From Streptomyces sp. HD (GTDB lineage: Bacteria > Actinomycetota > Actinomycetes > Streptomycetales > Streptomycetaceae): a DNA stretch of 64,000 bases. Where the stretch lies: NCBI RefSeq assembly GCF_028369295.1, contig NZ_JAQMYP010000017.1, positions 62,001-126,000 on the forward strand. Direction: 5' to 3'. Below the pieces are notes generated by a model. The model worked only from the letters and a program-made list of their open reading frames with translations. It had not been told where the DNA came from and made no database searches. The stretch's first letter is position 1. Each line of letters starts with the position of its first letter. Below, piece by piece: positions 8,768-17,304 of the stretch. The translations under genes were made by a program, and so were the position numbers.

Positions 8768-8812
8768 GATGGTCGGGGTTCCGGCCCGGACGCATGAGTG
8801 CGGGAGGTGCGT

Positions 8813-11800
8813 GTGCCGGGGTTCACGCATCTGCACACCGCCTCCGGGTTCTCCTTGAGGTACGGCGCCTCGCACCCGGAGCGGCTGGCCGAGCGTGCCT
8901 CCGAGCGGGGCATGGATGCCCTGGCGCTCACTGATCGCGACACGCTCGGGGGTGCGGTTCGTTTCGCCAAGGCCTGTGCGGCGGCGGGGGTGCGGCCGTT
9001 GTTCGGTGTGGAGCTCGCCGTGGCGGAGTTCGAGGCCGTGGGGGCGGGTGAGACTCCGGGGCGGCGGCGGGTGCCCGTGCGCGGGGGTGCCTTTGTCGAT
9101 GAGTCCATGTGCCGGGTCACCTTTATCGCCCGGGACGGGGCCCATGGGTGGGGTGATCTGTGCCGAATCGTTTCTGCCTCGCATGGTGGAGACGGGCGCG
9201 GTGAGGAGGGGCGCGGCGGAGAGGGGCCGCCGGTGTTGCCCCGGGGCGACAACCGGGGGGACGGGCTGACCGTCCTGCTCGGTACCGAGTCCGATGTCGG
9301 GCGTGCGCTCGCCGCCGGTCGTCCTGATCGGGCGGCCCGGCTGCTGGTGCCCTGGCGGGAGGTCTACGGCGACTCCCTGCGGCTGGAGGCCGTCTGGCAC
9401 GGGCGCAAGGGCACCGGCCCGGGCTCGCTGCGCCTGGCCGCCCGTACCGTCGGCTTCGCCGCCGAGCAGCGGGTGCGGCCCGTGCTGAGCAACGCCGTCC
9501 GGTACGCCGACCCGGGCCTTGGGCCGGTCGCCGATGTGCTGGACTCCGCGCGGCGGCTCGTGCCCATCGACTCCACCAAGGAACTGGACTCCGGCGAGGC
9601 CTGGCTCAAGGGTGCGGACGACATGCTCGGGGTGGCGGAGCGGGTCGTCGAGGCCGCCGGCTTCCGGCGCGACACCGCGTACCGGCTGCTGGAGCAGACC
9701 CGGGCGACGGCCGCCGAATGCCTGGTCGATCCCGAGGACGATCTGGGGATCGGCAGCGTCCACTTTCCCGAGCCGTATCTCGTCGGTGCCGGGCGGCGCA
9801 CCGCCCAGCGGGCGCTCGCCTCGCGGGCGGTGGCGGGCATGGTGCTGCGCGGCCACGACGGGCAGCGGGCGTACTGGGAACGGCTGCACCAGGAGCTGGA
9901 CATCATCGCCCACCACGGGTTCGCCTCGTACTTCCTGACGGTTGCTCAAGTCGTCGATGACGTAAGGGAGATGGGGATCCGGGTGGCCGCGCGCGGCTCC
10001 GGTGCGGGGTCGCTCGTCAACCATCTGCTCGGTATCGCGCACGCCGATCCCGTGGAGCACGGGCTGCTGATGGAGCGCTTCCTGTCCAAGCGGCGGCTGG
10101 TGCTGCCCGATATCGACATCGACGTGGAGTCCGCGCGGCGGCTTGAGGTCTATCGCGCGATCATCGACCGGTTCGGGACCGAGAGGGTCGCGACCGTCTC
10201 GATGCCGGAGACCTATCGGGTGCGGCACGCCGTCCGGGACGTGGGTGCCGCCCTGTCCATGGACCCCGCCGACATCGACCGCATCGCCAAGTCCTTCCCG
10301 CACATCCGCGCGCGCGACGCCCGGGCGGCGCTGGAGGAACTGCCCGAGCTGCGGAAACTGGCGGGGGAGCGGGAGAAGTACGGCAAGTTGTGGGAGCTGG
10401 TCGAGGCGCTCGACGCGCTGCCGCGTGGCATCGCCATGCATCCGTGCGGGGTGCTCCTGTCCGACGCCTCGCTGCTTTCCCGTACGCCCGTCATGCCGAC
10501 CAGCGGCGAGGGCTTCCCCATGTCGCAGTTCGACAAGGACGACGTCGAGGACCTCGGGCTGCTCAAGCTCGACGTGCTGGGCGTGCGGATGCAGTCGGCG
10601 ATGGCGCACGCGGTCGCGGAGGTGGAGCGGGTCACGGGCGAGCGGGTCGATCTGGACGCCCTCGACTTCGAGCGGGGGGACGGCGATCCGGAGACGTATC
10701 GGCTCATTCGTTCCGCTGAGACCCTGGGGTGCTTCCAGATCGAGTCGCCGGGGCAGCGGGACCTGATCGGGCGGCTCCAGCCGGCCACCTTCCACGATCT
10801 CGTCGTCGACATCTCGCTCTTCCGGCCCGGCCCGGTCGCCGCCGACATGGTGCGGCCGTTCATCGAGGCACGGCACGGGCGGGCGCCGGTGCGGTATCCG
10901 CACGAGGATCTTCAGGAGCCGCTGCGGGAGACGTACGGGGTCGTCGTCTTCCATGAGCAGATCATCGACATCGTGCACATCATGACCGGCTGCGGGCGGG
11001 GCGAGGCCGACCGGGTGCGGCGCGGGTTGTCCGACCCCGAGTCGCAGGGGCGGATCCGGGTGTGGTTCGCGCAGCACGCGGCGGCCAACGGATATGACGC
11101 GGAGACCGTTCGGCGGACCTGGGAGATCATCGAGGCCTTCGGGTCGTACGGCTTCTGCAAGGCGCACGCGGTCGCCTTCGCCGTGCCGACCTATCAGTCG
11201 GCCTGGCTGAAGGCCCATCACCCGGCCGCCTTCTACGCCGGGCTGCTCACGCATGACCCCGGGATGTATCCGAAGCGGCTGCTGCTGGCGGACGCGCGGC
11301 GGCGTGGGGTGCCGATCCTGCCGTTGGACGTGAATGTGTCGGGGGTCGCACATCGGATCGAACTGGTGTCTGAATCTGCGGGTTCGAAGGAGACTTGGGG
11401 GCTGCGGCTCGCCCTCTCCGACGTGCATGGCATCAGTGAGGCCGAGGCGGCTCGGATCGCGGACGGGCAGCCGTACGCCTCGCTGCTCGACTTCTGGGAG
11501 CGGGGCCGGCCCAGTCGTCCGCTCGCTGGGCGGCTTGCGCAGGTCGGTGCGCTGGACGCCTTCGGGTCCAATCGGCGTGATCTGCAACTGCATCTGACCG
11601 AACTGCACCGGGGCGCCCGGGGCAAGGGCGGCGGCGGGGGACAGCTCCCGCTGGCCGGCGGGCGGAAGACGGCCGGGGCCGGGCTGCCCGACCTCACCTC
11701 GGCGGAGCGGCTCAGCGCCGAGCTGGGGGTGCTGTCGATGGATGCCTCGCGGAATCTGATGGACGACCACCGGGCGTTCCTCGACGAGTTGGGCGTCGTC

Positions 11801-12310
11801 TCGGCGCGGCGGCTGCGGGAGGCGCGGCACGGGGAGACCGTGCTGGTCGCGGGGGCCAAGGCAGCCACTCAGACGCCGCCGATCCGGTCCGGCAAGCGGG
11901 TCATCTTCAGCACGCTGGACGACGGGACGGGCCTGGTGGATCTCGCCTTCTTCGACGACTCGCACGACGCGTGCGCCCACACCGTCTTCCACTCCTGGCT
12001 GCTGCTGGTGCGTGGGGTCGTGCAGCGGCGCGGGCCGCGCAGCCTGAGTGTGGTGGGCTCCGCCGCCTGGAACCTCGCCGAGCTGGTCGAGCTGCGCGCC
12101 GAAGGCGGGCTGGACGAGGTGGCGGCGCGGCTGGCCGAACCGGTGGCGGCGCCTGAGCCGACGGGGGACGGCGGGGATCCGGCGCGCGGCCGGCGAATCC
12201 ACATGCCCACCGGATACGAACTCAACCCGTGGGCCGATCTACGACCGGCGGGTCAAGAGCCTTCACAGGTACGGAAGTTGTGGCACCAGAGTCCGGGGAG
12301 TGCGGGATGA
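8813..12310 (+). CDS. dnaE2: Error-prone DNA polymerase III alpha subunit DnaE2
   Basis: 1165 aa. N-terminal PHP domain (HLHTASGFS, ALTDRDT), polymerase palm with the metal-binding run LPDIDIDVE (about 425-433) and the third acidic site in KLDVLGVRMQSA (about 585), fingers motifs, the helix-hairpin-helix region and a C-terminal OB fold. The order and length are those of DnaE2 rather than replicative DnaE1. It performs error-prone lesion bypass during DNA-damage mutagenesis, usually with an ImuB partner. GGGAGG at 8802-8807 favours GTG 8813 (MPGFTHLH); GTG 8798 is possible. The Gly-rich stretch about 125-150 looks like a lineage-specific loop. It overlaps imuB by ATGA and is controlled by a LexA box. 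Confidence 0.95.
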   Translation: MPGFTHLHTASGFSLRYGASHPERLAERASERGMDALALTDRDTLGGAVRFAKACAAAGVRPLFGVELAVAEFEAVGAGETPGRRRVPVRGGAFVDESMCRVTFIARDGAHGWGDLCRIVSASHGGDGRGEEGRGGEGPPVLPRGDNRGDGLTVLLGTESDVGRALAAGRPDRAARLLVPWREVYGDSLRLEAVWHGRKGTGPGSLRLAARTVGFAAEQRVRPVLSNAVRYADPGLGPVADVLDSARRLVPIDSTKELDSGEAWLKGADDMLGVAERVVEAAGFRRDTAYRLLEQTRATAAECLVDPEDDLGIGSVHFPEPYLVGAGRRTAQRALASRAVAGMVLRGHDGQRAYWERLHQELDIIAHHGFASYFLTVAQVVDDVREMGIRVAARGSGAGSLVNHLLGIAHADPVEHGLLMERFLSKRRLVLPDIDIDVESARRLEVYRAIIDRFGTERVATVSMPETYRVRHAVRDVGAALSMDPADIDRIAKSFPHIRARDARAALEELPELRKLAGEREKYGKLWELVEALDALPRGIAMHPCGVLLSDASLLSRTPVMPTSGEGFPMSQFDKDDVEDLGLLKLDVLGVRMQSAMAHAVAEVERVTGERVDLDALDFERGDGDPETYRLIRSAETLGCFQIESPGQRDLIGRLQPATFHDLVVDISLFRPGPVAADMVRPFIEARHGRAPVRYPHEDLQEPLRETYGVVVFHEQIIDIVHIMTGCGRGEADRVRRGLSDPESQGRIRVWFAQHAAANGYDAETVRRTWEIIEAFGSYGFCKAHAVAFAVPTYQSAWLKAHHPAAFYAGLLTHDPGMYPKRLLLADARRRGVPILPLDVNVSGVAHRIELVSESAGSKETWGLRLALSDVHGISEAEAARIADGQPYASLLDFWERGRPSRPLAGRLAQVGALDAFGSNRRDLQLHLTELHRGARGKGGGGGQLPLAGGRKTAGAGLPDLTSAERLSAELGVLSMDASRNLMDDHRAFLDELGVVSARRLREARHGETVLVAGAKAATQTPPIRSGKRVIFSTLDDGTGLVDLAFFDDSHDACAHTVFHSWLLLVRGVVQRRGPRSLSVVGSAAWNLAELVELRAEGGLDEVAARLAEPVAAPEPTGDGGDPARGRRIHMPTGYELNPWADLRPAGQEPSQVRKLWHQSPGSAG

Positions 12311-13281
12311 CCATCCTCTGCGTACGTTTCCAGCTGCCGCCGATGTGCGAGGCGGCCCTGCCCGGGCTGCTCGGACTGCTGGAGGACTTCACGCCGGTCG
12401 TCCAGGCGCTGCCACCGGACGGGGCGCTGGTCGATCTGCGGGGCGCCGAGCGGTACTTCGGGCGGGACGCGGTCGAGCTGGCGTCGGTGATCCGGGTGCG
12501 CGCCCTCGCCCACCACGGGGTCGACTGTGTGATCGGCGCCGGGCCGGGGCCGATGCTGGCCCGCGTGGCACTGGGGGACGCGCGGCCCGGGGTGACGTGC
12601 GCGGTGCCCGAGGAGCCGGACGCCATCGCGGAGTTCCTCGCCGGCAAGCCCGTCGCCGCGCTGCCCGGTGTCGGCGCCGCGACCGCCCGCACCCTGTGCG
12701 AGTACGGTCTCGACAGCCTGGGTCTGGTCGCCGCCGCGCCGCTGTCCACGCTCCAGCGGCTGGTCGGCGTGAAGACGGGCCGTGAGCTGCGCGAGAAGGC
12801 GAGCGGAATCGACCGGGGCCGGGTCGTGCCGAACGCCATGTCGCGCTCGCTGGCCACCGAACGCCCCTTCACCCGGGACGAGTTGGACCCCGACCGGCAC
12901 CGCCGCGCCCTGCTCTCGGCCGCCGAGGAACTGGGCGCCCGGCTGCGCGCCCTGGACAAGGTCTGCCGCACCCTGACCCTCACCGCCCGCTATGCCGACC
13001 GCTCCTCGACGACCCGCAGCCGCACCCTGAAGGAGCCGACGGCCCACTCGGCGGCGCTGACCAGGGCGGCGTACGGCATGTACGAAGGCCTCGGCCTCCA
13101 GCGCGCCCGCGTCCGGGCTCTCGCCCTGCGCGTCGAGGGGCTCGACCCCGCCGAGCAGGCCTCCTACCAGCTCAGCTTCGACCCGCTCGACGAGAAGGCC
13201 CGCCGTATCGAGGAGGTCGCGGACCGCGCGCGAGCGAAGTTCGGGCCGCGTGCGGTGATGCCGGGGTCGCTGGCCGCCTGA
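12307..13281 (+). CDS. imuB: ImuB-like, probably catalytically inactive Y-family polymerase
   Basis: 324 aa, start ATG overlapping the dnaE2 stop (ATGA), so translation is coupled. The Y-family fold is recognisable: palm/fingers with ALVDLRGAERYFG, an HhH region around LPGVGAATARTLCEYGL, and a little-finger domain ending in YQLSFD, a possible beta-clamp-binding motif. Active-site acids are not kept: the first strand reads LCVRFQ where active enzymes have VDFD-like residues, and the SIDE motif position reads PPDG. That matches ImuB, a scaffold linking DnaE2 to the clamp. It is shorter than mycobacterial ImuB (about 500 aa), and no imuA gene is adjacent. Confidence 0.82.
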   Translation: MTILCVRFQLPPMCEAALPGLLGLLEDFTPVVQALPPDGALVDLRGAERYFGRDAVELASVIRVRALAHHGVDCVIGAGPGPMLARVALGDARPGVTCAVPEEPDAIAEFLAGKPVAALPGVGAATARTLCEYGLDSLGLVAAAPLSTLQRLVGVKTGRELREKASGIDRGRVVPNAMSRSLATERPFTRDELDPDRHRRALLSAAEELGARLRALDKVCRTLTLTARYADRSSTTRSRTLKEPTAHSAALTRAAYGMYEGLGLQRARVRALALRVEGLDPAEQASYQLSFDPLDEKARRIEEVADRARAKFGPRAVMPGSLAA

Positions 13282-13298
13282 CTCCTTTTGGTCATCGG

Positions 13299-13673
13299 TC
13301 AGTTGGCCCACGGCGGCACGATGCGTGTACCGTCGGCCAGCTCCGCCGTCAGGCCGATGGATGTGGTGACCCAGGTGACGGCGGTGCGCTCGGTCGGGTT
13401 CTCGACGGTCAGGGTGGCACCGGGGTTGATGATCAGGGTGTCGCCGGCCGTGATCCGGTCGGCGCGGCCGTCGAGTGTGATCAGCAGTTCGCCGTCGAGC
13501 AGATGGAGGATCTCCTCGCGGTTGACGGTGTGCGCGGGCGCCTTGGTCCCCGCCGGGATCTCGCCGCGCCAGGCGCACAGCTCCTTGCTGCCGGTGTCGG
13601 GCGTGGCGTACGAGACGAAACGGGCGCCATGGATCTCGTGGGTGACGGCCTCGGACGCGCGGATTACGGGCAT
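13299..13673 (-). CDS. Small cupin-domain protein
   Basis: 124-aa single-domain cupin. Barrel motifs AHTVNREEILHLLDGELLITLDG and TLIINPGATLTVENPT are visible, with His and Glu in the first cupin motif as possible metal ligands. Start ATG at 13673 has a strong AGGAGG six bases upstream. It is divergent from the MarR gene with two palindromic operators between them, so its expression is probably ligand-responsive. Cupins of this size bind or oxidise small molecules; the substrate cannot be read from sequence. Confidence 0.8.
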   Translation of the reverse strand: MPVIRASEAVTHEIHGARFVSYATPDTGSKELCAWRGEIPAGTKAPAHTVNREEILHLLDGELLITLDGRADRITAGDTLIINPGATLTVENPTERTAVTWVTTSIGLTAELADGTRIVPPWAN

Positions 13674-13716
13674 GGGTGCCTCCTGTGTGGTGTGCGGGCG
13701 GTGTGCAGGAGCTAAA

Positions 13717-13764
13717 TGGTCAAGCAGATTGACCATATGTATCTATGGTCAAGCTGCTTGACCA
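13717..13764. promoter_or_regulatory. Two MarR-type palindromic operators
   Basis: TGGTCAAGCAGATTGACCA (13717-13735) and TGGTCAAGCTGCTTGACCA (13746-13764). The second is a perfect 19-bp palindrome; the first has the same TGGTCAA/TTGACCA arms with a mismatched centre. Centres are 29 bp apart. Both lie in the divergent region between cupin and MarR genes, in the right place to regulate both. Confidence 0.8.
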
Positions 13765-13791
13765 ATTCGTCAAGGGTGTTTCAATGCCTGC

Positions 13792-14238
13792 GTGCAGAAC
13801 TCCGAAGCCATGGCCCTGTCCGCCGCCCTGCTCGCCGTCGCCGGTGAGCTCACGCAACGCATCAATGACGGCGTGGTCGCCCGGGGCTTCGAGGGGGTGC
13901 GGCCCGCGCATGGTTTCGCGTTCGCGCGGCTCGCTCCGAGCGGTGCGACGGTCACCGACCTCGCCGTTCATCTCGGGGTGACCAAGCAGGCGGCGAGTCA
14001 GCTCGTCGACGAGATCGTACGCAAGGGGTATGCCGAGCGGCGGCCGCATCCCGATGACGCGCGGGCGCGGCTGGTCGTGCTGACCGAGCAGGGGTGGGCC
14101 TGTACCCGTGCGGCCGAGGAGGCGGCGGCGGAGGTCGTGCGGGGGTGGGGCGACGTGCTCGGTGAGGTCGAAGTGCGGGCGCTGCTCGGGCAATTGGTCC
14201 GCATCGCGCCCTATGGGCCCATCAGGCCTGCCTGGTGA
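13792..14238 (+). CDS. MarR-family transcriptional regulator
   Basis: 148 aa from GTG. A winged helix-turn-helix at about 45-110 contains GATVTDLAVHLGVTKQAASQLVDEIVRKGYAERRPHPDDARARLVVLT, broken only by ordinary variation, with the typical wing Asp-Arg pattern (PDDARAR). N- and C-terminal helices form the dimer interface. The divergent cupin gene and the two palindromes in the promoter region suggest autoregulation and control of the cupin. Confidence 0.88.
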   Translation: MQNSEAMALSAALLAVAGELTQRINDGVVARGFEGVRPAHGFAFARLAPSGATVTDLAVHLGVTKQAASQLVDEIVRKGYAERRPHPDDARARLVVLTEQGWACTRAAEEAAAEVVRGWGDVLGEVEVRALLGQLVRIAPYGPIRPAW

Positions 14239-14410
14239 TGGTTCATCGGTGGTTGTGAACCGCCCCTGACTATCACTGGAAGTTTTTACTGACGCGTAAC
14301 TTCACACCTCTACTACTCGCCCGTAACTTGACGAGTGAACAGCATCCCGTGATCCGGATCACAGGGCGTAAGGCCGTCGTACCTCCCTTGAGCCGCAAGG
14401 AGATCACCCG
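14239..14410 (+). promoter_or_regulatory. Promoter region of secreted lipase with GTAACTT repeats
   Basis: GCGTAACTTCAC (about 14295) and CCCGTAACTTGACG (about 14321) are direct repeats, followed by GATCCGGATCA. They probably belong to the lipase promoter; the binding factor is unknown. AAGGAGAT at 14397-14404 is the ribosome site. Confidence 0.4.
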
Positions 14411-15280
14411 ATGCTGCCCTGGAAACGAGTGCTCAGACCTCTGGCCGCGCTGCTGCTGACCACCGCGGTCGCCGTCGTTCCCGCCACCACCGCCCAGGCG
14501 GCCGACGCGGCCGCGACTTCGAGCAGTGGCTGGAACGACTACTCCTGCAAGCCGTCCGCCGCCCATCCCCGCCCCGTCGTCCTCGTGCACGGCACCCTCG
14601 GGAACTCCGTCGACAACTGGCTGGGACTCGCGCCCTACCTGAAGGGCCGCGGCTACTGCGTCTTCTCCCTCGACTACGGCCAACTGCCGGGCGTGCCGTT
14701 CTTCCACGCGCTCGGCCCCATCGACAAGTCGGCCGAGCAGCTCTCCGCCTATGTCGACAAGGTGCTCGCCGCGACCGGCGCCGCCGAGGCCGACCTCGTC
14801 GGTCACTCGCAGGGCGGCATGATGCCCCGCTACTACGTCAAGTTCCTCGGCGGTGCCGCCAAGGTGAACGCCCTCGTCGGCATCGCGCCCAACAACCACG
14901 GCACCACGCTGTCCGGGCTCGCCAACCTGCTGCCGTACTTCCCCGGCGCGGAGGACCTGCTCAGCAGCGCCACCCCCGCCCTCGCCCAGCAGGTCGCCGG
15001 ATCCGACTTCATGAACAAACTCAACGCGGGCGGAGACACCGTTTCCGGCGTCCGCTACACGGTCATCGCCACCAAGTACGACGAGGTGGTCACGCCGTAC
15101 CGGACCCAGTTCCTGACCGGGCCCGATGTGAAGAACGTGCTGATCCAGGACCTGTGCGCGGTCGACATATCCGAGCACGCGTTCCTGGGCCTGACCGACC
15201 GGATCGCCTTCCACGAGGTGGCCAACGCGCTCGACCCGGCCCACGCCAGCCCCACCACCTGTGCGTCCGGGATCAGTTGA
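14411..15280 (+). CDS. Secreted lipase/esterase (alpha/beta hydrolase, lipase class 2)
   Basis: 289 aa. Signal peptide about 1-32 (MLPWKRVLRPLAALLLTTAVAV ... AQA). The hydrolase core has the oxyanion region VLVHGTLGN, the nucleophile elbow GHSQGG (Ser about 134), an Asp in KYDEVVTP and a His in SEHAFL, giving a complete Ser-Asp-His triad. Cysteines in YSCKP, YCVFS, DLCAV and TTCAS suggest disulfides of an extracellular enzyme. It acts on ester lipids outside the cell. A 15-bp terminator follows. Confidence 0.9.
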   Translation: MLPWKRVLRPLAALLLTTAVAVVPATTAQAADAAATSSSGWNDYSCKPSAAHPRPVVLVHGTLGNSVDNWLGLAPYLKGRGYCVFSLDYGQLPGVPFFHALGPIDKSAEQLSAYVDKVLAATGAAEADLVGHSQGGMMPRYYVKFLGGAAKVNALVGIAPNNHGTTLSGLANLLPYFPGAEDLLSSATPALAQQVAGSDFMNKLNAGGDTVSGVRYTVIATKYDEVVTPYRTQFLTGPDVKNVLIQDLCAVDISEHAFLGLTDRIAFHEVANALDPAHASPTTCASGIS

Positions 15281-15318
15281 GCACGTGAGCACGTGAGCAC
15301 GTGAGCACGTGAGCACCT
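15279..15318. repeat. Five tandem 8-bp GAGCACGT units
   Basis: Copies begin at 15279, 15287, 15295, 15303 and 15311 (the last reads GAGCACCT). The array begins inside the lipase stop codon (TGA at 15278-15280) and each junction makes a CACGTGAG motif. Probably a slippage-prone microsatellite. Confidence 0.75.
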
Positions 15319-15343
15319 GAGTCCGTGGATGCTGGACACACCG

Positions 15344-15382
15344 CCGGGGTCTGACCGGCCTGAGCCGCCGGTCAGACCCCGG
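15344..15382. terminator. Bidirectional 15-bp terminator
   Basis: CCGGGGTCTGACCGG (15344-15358) and CCGGTCAGACCCCGG (15368-15382) are perfectly complementary with a 9-nt loop. It lies between the convergent lipase and LPMO genes. Confidence 0.92.
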
Positions 15383-15392
15383 AGCCTTGGTG

Positions 15393-16415
15393 TCAGCGGC
15401 CGTGGCGAGCGCCGCCGGCCGCGCGCCTGCGCACCGATGCGAACAGGACCGCCGAACCGAGCGCCAGGGTGGCCGCGCCGCCCATCGCGAGATACGGCGT
15501 GCTGCCGTCCCCGCCGGTCTCGGCGAGGTTCTCGCTCGCACCGGCCGCCTTCGGCCGGTTGGCCGGGGCCGCGGGCTGAGCCTCCTCGGCCGCCGCGGCC
15601 GGCTCCGCCGACGTACTGGCGTCCTGGTCGCCGTGGCCGTGGTGCTCGACCGTCGACTGGTCGGCACCGGCCTCGATCTGCTCCTCGGAGGGCGCGGAGG
15701 CGCTCGGGGCGGGCGCGGCCCCGCCGCCGGAGTGGCCTGAGCCGCCCGTGCCGGTGCCGCCCCCGTTTCCGCCACTGCCGCCGCCGAAGGCGACGTCCGA
15801 GCAGGAGTAGAACGCCTCCGGGCTGTCGGAGCGCTGCCAGACCGCGTACAGCAGGTGCTTGCCCGAGCGCTGGGGCAGGGTGCCGGAGAACGTGTAGAAG
15901 CCGCCCGAGGCCGCCGGGTCGGTGGCCGTCGCCACCGGGTTCGCCAGGTCCAGGTCGTCCCAGGCCAGTGGCTTCGCGGGGTCGTAGCCAGGCTTGGTGA
16001 CGTAGACCTTGAAGGTGCCCTTGTGCGGGGCGGTCACGCGGTACTTGAAGGTGTACGACCCGCTGCTCACGCGCGTCGCCGGCCAGTCGGCGCGGGCTTG
16101 GTCGAGGCCCTTGAACTCCTCGCTGTTCGCGCTGCACAGCTTGCCGTCCGGGATGAGCTCCTGGTGCCGGCCGGCCGCGTCGCCGATGCGTATGCCGTTC
16201 CAGTCGTACAGGGCCTGCGCCCCGCCCGCCGAGACCGCCGCCTTGCACGCGTCGGACTTCGGGCTCTCCGGACCCTCCGCGTAGCACTGCGAGACCCGGC
16301 TGACCGGGTCGCCCATCGAACCGTGCGCCGCGGCGGGGGCGGCGGCGAGGGCGGTCAGGGCGAGCGGGGTCAGGCCGAGCGCGGCGACGGCGGCGGCCTT
16401 GCGGCGTGCGGGCAT
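15393..16415 (-). CDS. AA10 lytic polysaccharide monooxygenase with C-terminal sortase signal
   Basis: 340 aa. Signal peptide about 1-30 ends AAA so that the mature protein starts with His (HGSMGDPVSR), one half of the copper histidine brace. The second His is in TAPHKGTFKVYV, and SDSPEAFYSCSDVAF closes the AA10 domain (to about 215). A Gly/Ser/Pro/Ala-rich linker (about 215-300, with HHGHGDQ) leads to LAETG, a hydrophobic helix and RRR, a classic cell-wall sorting signal of the LAXTG type used by class E sortases. The enzyme would oxidatively cleave chitin or cellulose while attached to the wall. Confidence 0.9.
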   Translation of the reverse strand: MPARRKAAAVAALGLTPLALTALAAAPAAAHGSMGDPVSRVSQCYAEGPESPKSDACKAAVSAGGAQALYDWNGIRIGDAAGRHQELIPDGKLCSANSEEFKGLDQARADWPATRVSSGSYTFKYRVTAPHKGTFKVYVTKPGYDPAKPLAWDDLDLANPVATATDPAASGGFYTFSGTLPQRSGKHLLYAVWQRSDSPEAFYSCSDVAFGGGSGGNGGGTGTGGSGHSGGGAAPAPSASAPSEEQIEAGADQSTVEHHGHGDQDASTSAEPAAAAEEAQPAAPANRPKAAGASENLAETGGDGSTPYLAMGGAATLALGSAVLFASVRRRAAGGARHGR

Positions 16416-16583
16416 GGAAGATCTCCTCAGGGGGGTTCTGACACGTGGGGTGAATCCCGTGGGGGCGATCAGAAACTAGCCCGAGGAAACCGCGGAATCG
16501 CCTGCTGAAGGCGGGTGATGGCGATCTTTAGGGTCGCCTTAAGGGAGTGTTCGGACTGGGATCAGGTAGCTAGCGTTCGTGTC

Positions 16584-17033
16584 ATGACGAGCGAGGAGAT
16601 CCGGCCCGCGACGGCCGCCGACGTACCCGTGGTGAGGGCCGTGACCGACGCGGCCTACACGCCCTACATCGAGCGCATCGGCCTGGTGCCCGTGCCCATG
16701 GAGGCGGACCACGCGGCGGACGTGGCCGCGGGGAAGGTGTTCGTGACGGGTGATCCGGTGATCGGCCTCGTGGTGATCGAGGCGTACGTCGACCATCTGT
16801 ACCTCGACAGCATCGCCGTCCACCCCGACGCGCACGGCACGGGCGTGGGGCGACGGCTGCTGCACTTCGTGGACGCACGCGCGCGTGCGCTCGGCCTGCC
16901 CGAGGTCAGGCTTCTGACGAACGCGAAGATGTGGGAGAACCAGAAGATCTACCCGAAGTACGGCTATGAGGTCGTCGAGCGTCGGGTGGACGGGCCGTAC
17001 GACCGCATCCACTACCGCAAGCGGCTGACCTGA
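16584..17033 (+). CDS. GNAT-family N-acetyltransferase
   Basis: 149 aa. The start is ATG at 16584 (MTSEEIRPAT); an upstream open extension is unlikely. The GNAT fold is seen as LYLDSIAVHPDAHGTGVGRRLLHFVD, the acetyl-CoA pyrophosphate loop (G-T-G-V-G), and the YPKYGYEVVERR end typical of the family. Acetyl acceptor unknown. It is divergent from the LPMO gene. Confidence 0.85.
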   Translation: MTSEEIRPATAADVPVVRAVTDAAYTPYIERIGLVPVPMEADHAADVAAGKVFVTGDPVIGLVVIEAYVDHLYLDSIAVHPDAHGTGVGRRLLHFVDARARALGLPEVRLLTNAKMWENQKIYPKYGYEVVERRVDGPYDRIHYRKRLT

Positions 17034-17081
17034 CGCGTTTGCGTTGTGTGCGTTTTCGTTGTCTGCGGCCGGCAGGGCGTC

Positions 17082-17219
17082 TCAGCCGTCCGGCCACCAG
17101 GTGCGTGCGATGTCCTTGCGGACCTCCGGTCGTCCCGAGGGGCTCTCGTCGGCCTCCTCCCGGACCCGGCGGGCGTCCGTCTTCCTCTTCAGGGGCTTCT
17201 GCACGGTCATACGGCGCAT
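17082..17219 (-). CDS. Small basic hypothetical protein (45 aa)
   Basis: 45 codons from ATG 17219 to TGA 17082, with AAGGAGG six bases upstream, which is the main reason to believe it. It begins MRRMTVQKPLKRKTDARRVR and ends with ARTWWPDG: strongly basic N-terminal half, no membrane segment. It lies between a convergent acetyltransferase and a divergent methyltransferase. Function unknown. Confidence 0.6.
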   Translation of the reverse strand: MRRMTVQKPLKRKTDARRVREEADESPSGRPEVRKDIARTWWPDG

Positions 17220-17304
17220 GGCTGCCTCCTTCGGGGTCCACCGAGTTCCTCGTTCATATGGGAGGTAGACCCTTTCGGGGAGAGTTCCTCATCGCCGCCG
17301 GCCC

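Noticed and set aside
8759..12202. A continuous leftward frame of over 1100 codons opposite dnaE2
   Set aside because: GC-rich DNA keeps the opposite frame open. The translation is Arg/Pro/Gly-rich with no recognisable domain, while dnaE2 on the other strand has all catalytic motifs.
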